A DNA stretch of 13,377 nucleotides. It comes from Gammaproteobacteria bacterium. Its GTDB lineage: Bacteria > Pseudomonadota > Gammaproteobacteria > UBA5335 > SLRW01. Shown here piece by piece: positions 12,860 to 13,377 of this stretch; the stretch's first letter is position 1, and every line of letters starts with the position of its first letter. Under the pieces are notes generated by a model. That model saw only the letters and a program-made list of their open reading frames with translations, had not been told where the DNA came from and searched no databases. The stretch covers positions 1 through 13,377 of the forward strand of contig SLRW01000075.1 in the NCBI GenBank assembly GCA_007130745.1, read 5' to 3'. A program made the translations under genes and the position numbers.

Positions 12860-13329
12860 GCCTGTTGGACAGCATTTCGCCGACAGCGCATGAACGCTGG
12901 ATGCAGCACGCCCTGACGCTGGCGCAACGGGCCGCTGGTGAGGATGAAGTACCGGTCGGGGCAGTTATTGTACGTGACGGGGAGGTAGTTGGTGAGGGCT
13001 GGAATCGGCCCATCCATGGCAATGATCCCACCGCTCACGCCGAGATCATTGCCATGCGTGCTGCCGGCGAGGCGCTCGGTAATTACCGGCTTGGGGGTTG
13101 TTTGCTGTATGTGACGCTGGAGCCCTGTGTGATGTGCGCCGGGGCTATGATTCATGCGCGTATTGACGGACTCGTATATGGTGCCCCCGATCCGAAGGCC
13201 GGCGCTGTGGACAGTGTCTACCAGGTGTTGACGGACAATGGGCTTAATCATCAGGTACCGTGGTTGGGCCGGGTGCTCGCAGACGAATGCGCAGCGCTGT
13301 TACGAGATTTTTTTAGAGCACGCCGCTGA
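12856..13329 (+). CDS. tadA: tRNA-specific adenosine deaminase TadA
   Basis: TadA deaminates A34 of tRNA-Arg(ACG) to inosine. It is a cytosolic zinc enzyme of the cytidine-deaminase fold, acting as a homodimer. From ATG 12856 the product has 157 residues. The zinc and proton-shuttle set is complete: HAE (His61, Glu63) and PCVMC (Cys91, Cys94). EVPVGAVIV precedes it, and the C-terminal helix ends in FFRARR. The ATG overlaps the guaA stop codon as ATGA, so translation is likely coupled. A GTG at 12850 is possible but less natural. The guaB-guaA-tadA order is familiar from Pseudomonas, where mltF and purL lie further on; the window ends before this can be tested. Confidence 0.97.
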   Translation: MSLLDSISPTAHERWMQHALTLAQRAAGEDEVPVGAVIVRDGEVVGEGWNRPIHGNDPTAHAEIIAMRAAGEALGNYRLGGCLLYVTLEPCVMCAGAMIHARIDGLVYGAPDPKAGAVDSVYQVLTDNGLNHQVPWLGRVLADECAALLRDFFRARR

Positions 13330-13345
13330 GTCTGAAACTTTGATC

Positions 13346-13354
13346 TGTTAATAT
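13346..13354 (+). promoter_or_regulatory. Candidate extended -10 promoter for a gene beyond the window
   Basis: TGT followed by TAATAT (13349-13354) makes an extended -10, then a GC-rich GGCGGCC stretch. It lies 17 bp after the tadA stop codon, and no gene start is visible in the remaining bases. No convincing -35 is present. Confidence 0.35.
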
Positions 13355-13377
13355 GGCGGCCCCGCAGGGCGAGGCCC

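Overview
The window looks like chromosomal housekeeping DNA from a GC-rich gammaproteobacterium. Two gene orders support this. A divergent queG / nnr-tsaE-amiB block matches the arrangement known from Escherichia coli (yjeS / yjeF-yjeE-amiB). A guaB-guaA-tadA block matches the order known from Pseudomonas. I cannot name a genus; a lineage such as Chromatiales is only a guess. There are ten protein-coding genes, one of them cut by the window edge. I see no tRNA, rRNA, CRISPR array, phage gene or transposase gene.

Layout. Positions 1-2195 (minus strand) hold queG (epoxyqueuosine reductase) followed by a lipoprotein with a PQQ-type beta-propeller, whose 3' end lies outside the window. A 49-bp divergent spacer with a self-complementary -10 sequence leads into the plus-strand run nnr (NAD(P)HX repair), tsaE (t6A synthesis) and, after a 270-bp AT-rich spacer, amiB (N-acetylmuramoyl-L-alanine amidase with LysM). 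A 142-bp MITE-like element begins inside the amiB stop codon. It sits where many relatives would have mutL. Then come an FAD-linked D-2-hydroxyacid dehydrogenase-like gene, thiI (rhodanese-less form), a GNAT acetyltransferase, guaB, a second inverted-repeat element of 164 bp, guaA, and tadA, which overlaps guaA by 4 bp.

How the genes work together. guaB and guaA carry out the two steps from IMP to GMP. Four genes modify tRNA at different sites: queG (Q34), tsaE (t6A37), thiI (s4U8) and tadA (I34). nnr repairs damaged nicotinamide cofactors. amiB splits septal peptidoglycan during cell division.

The least expected content is in the non-coding DNA. One terminal sequence, core GGGAAACGCTGA plus ATTCGT, recurs at gene 3' ends: as a 39-bp hairpin at queG, as the full 142-bp element at amiB, as a second 39-bp hairpin at the FAD oxidoreductase, and as a partial arm at the GNAT gene. 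In three of these four places it supplies the stop codon; at amiB it overlaps it. A separate element with 31-bp arms made of about 11-bp CGCGAA iterons separates guaB from guaA.
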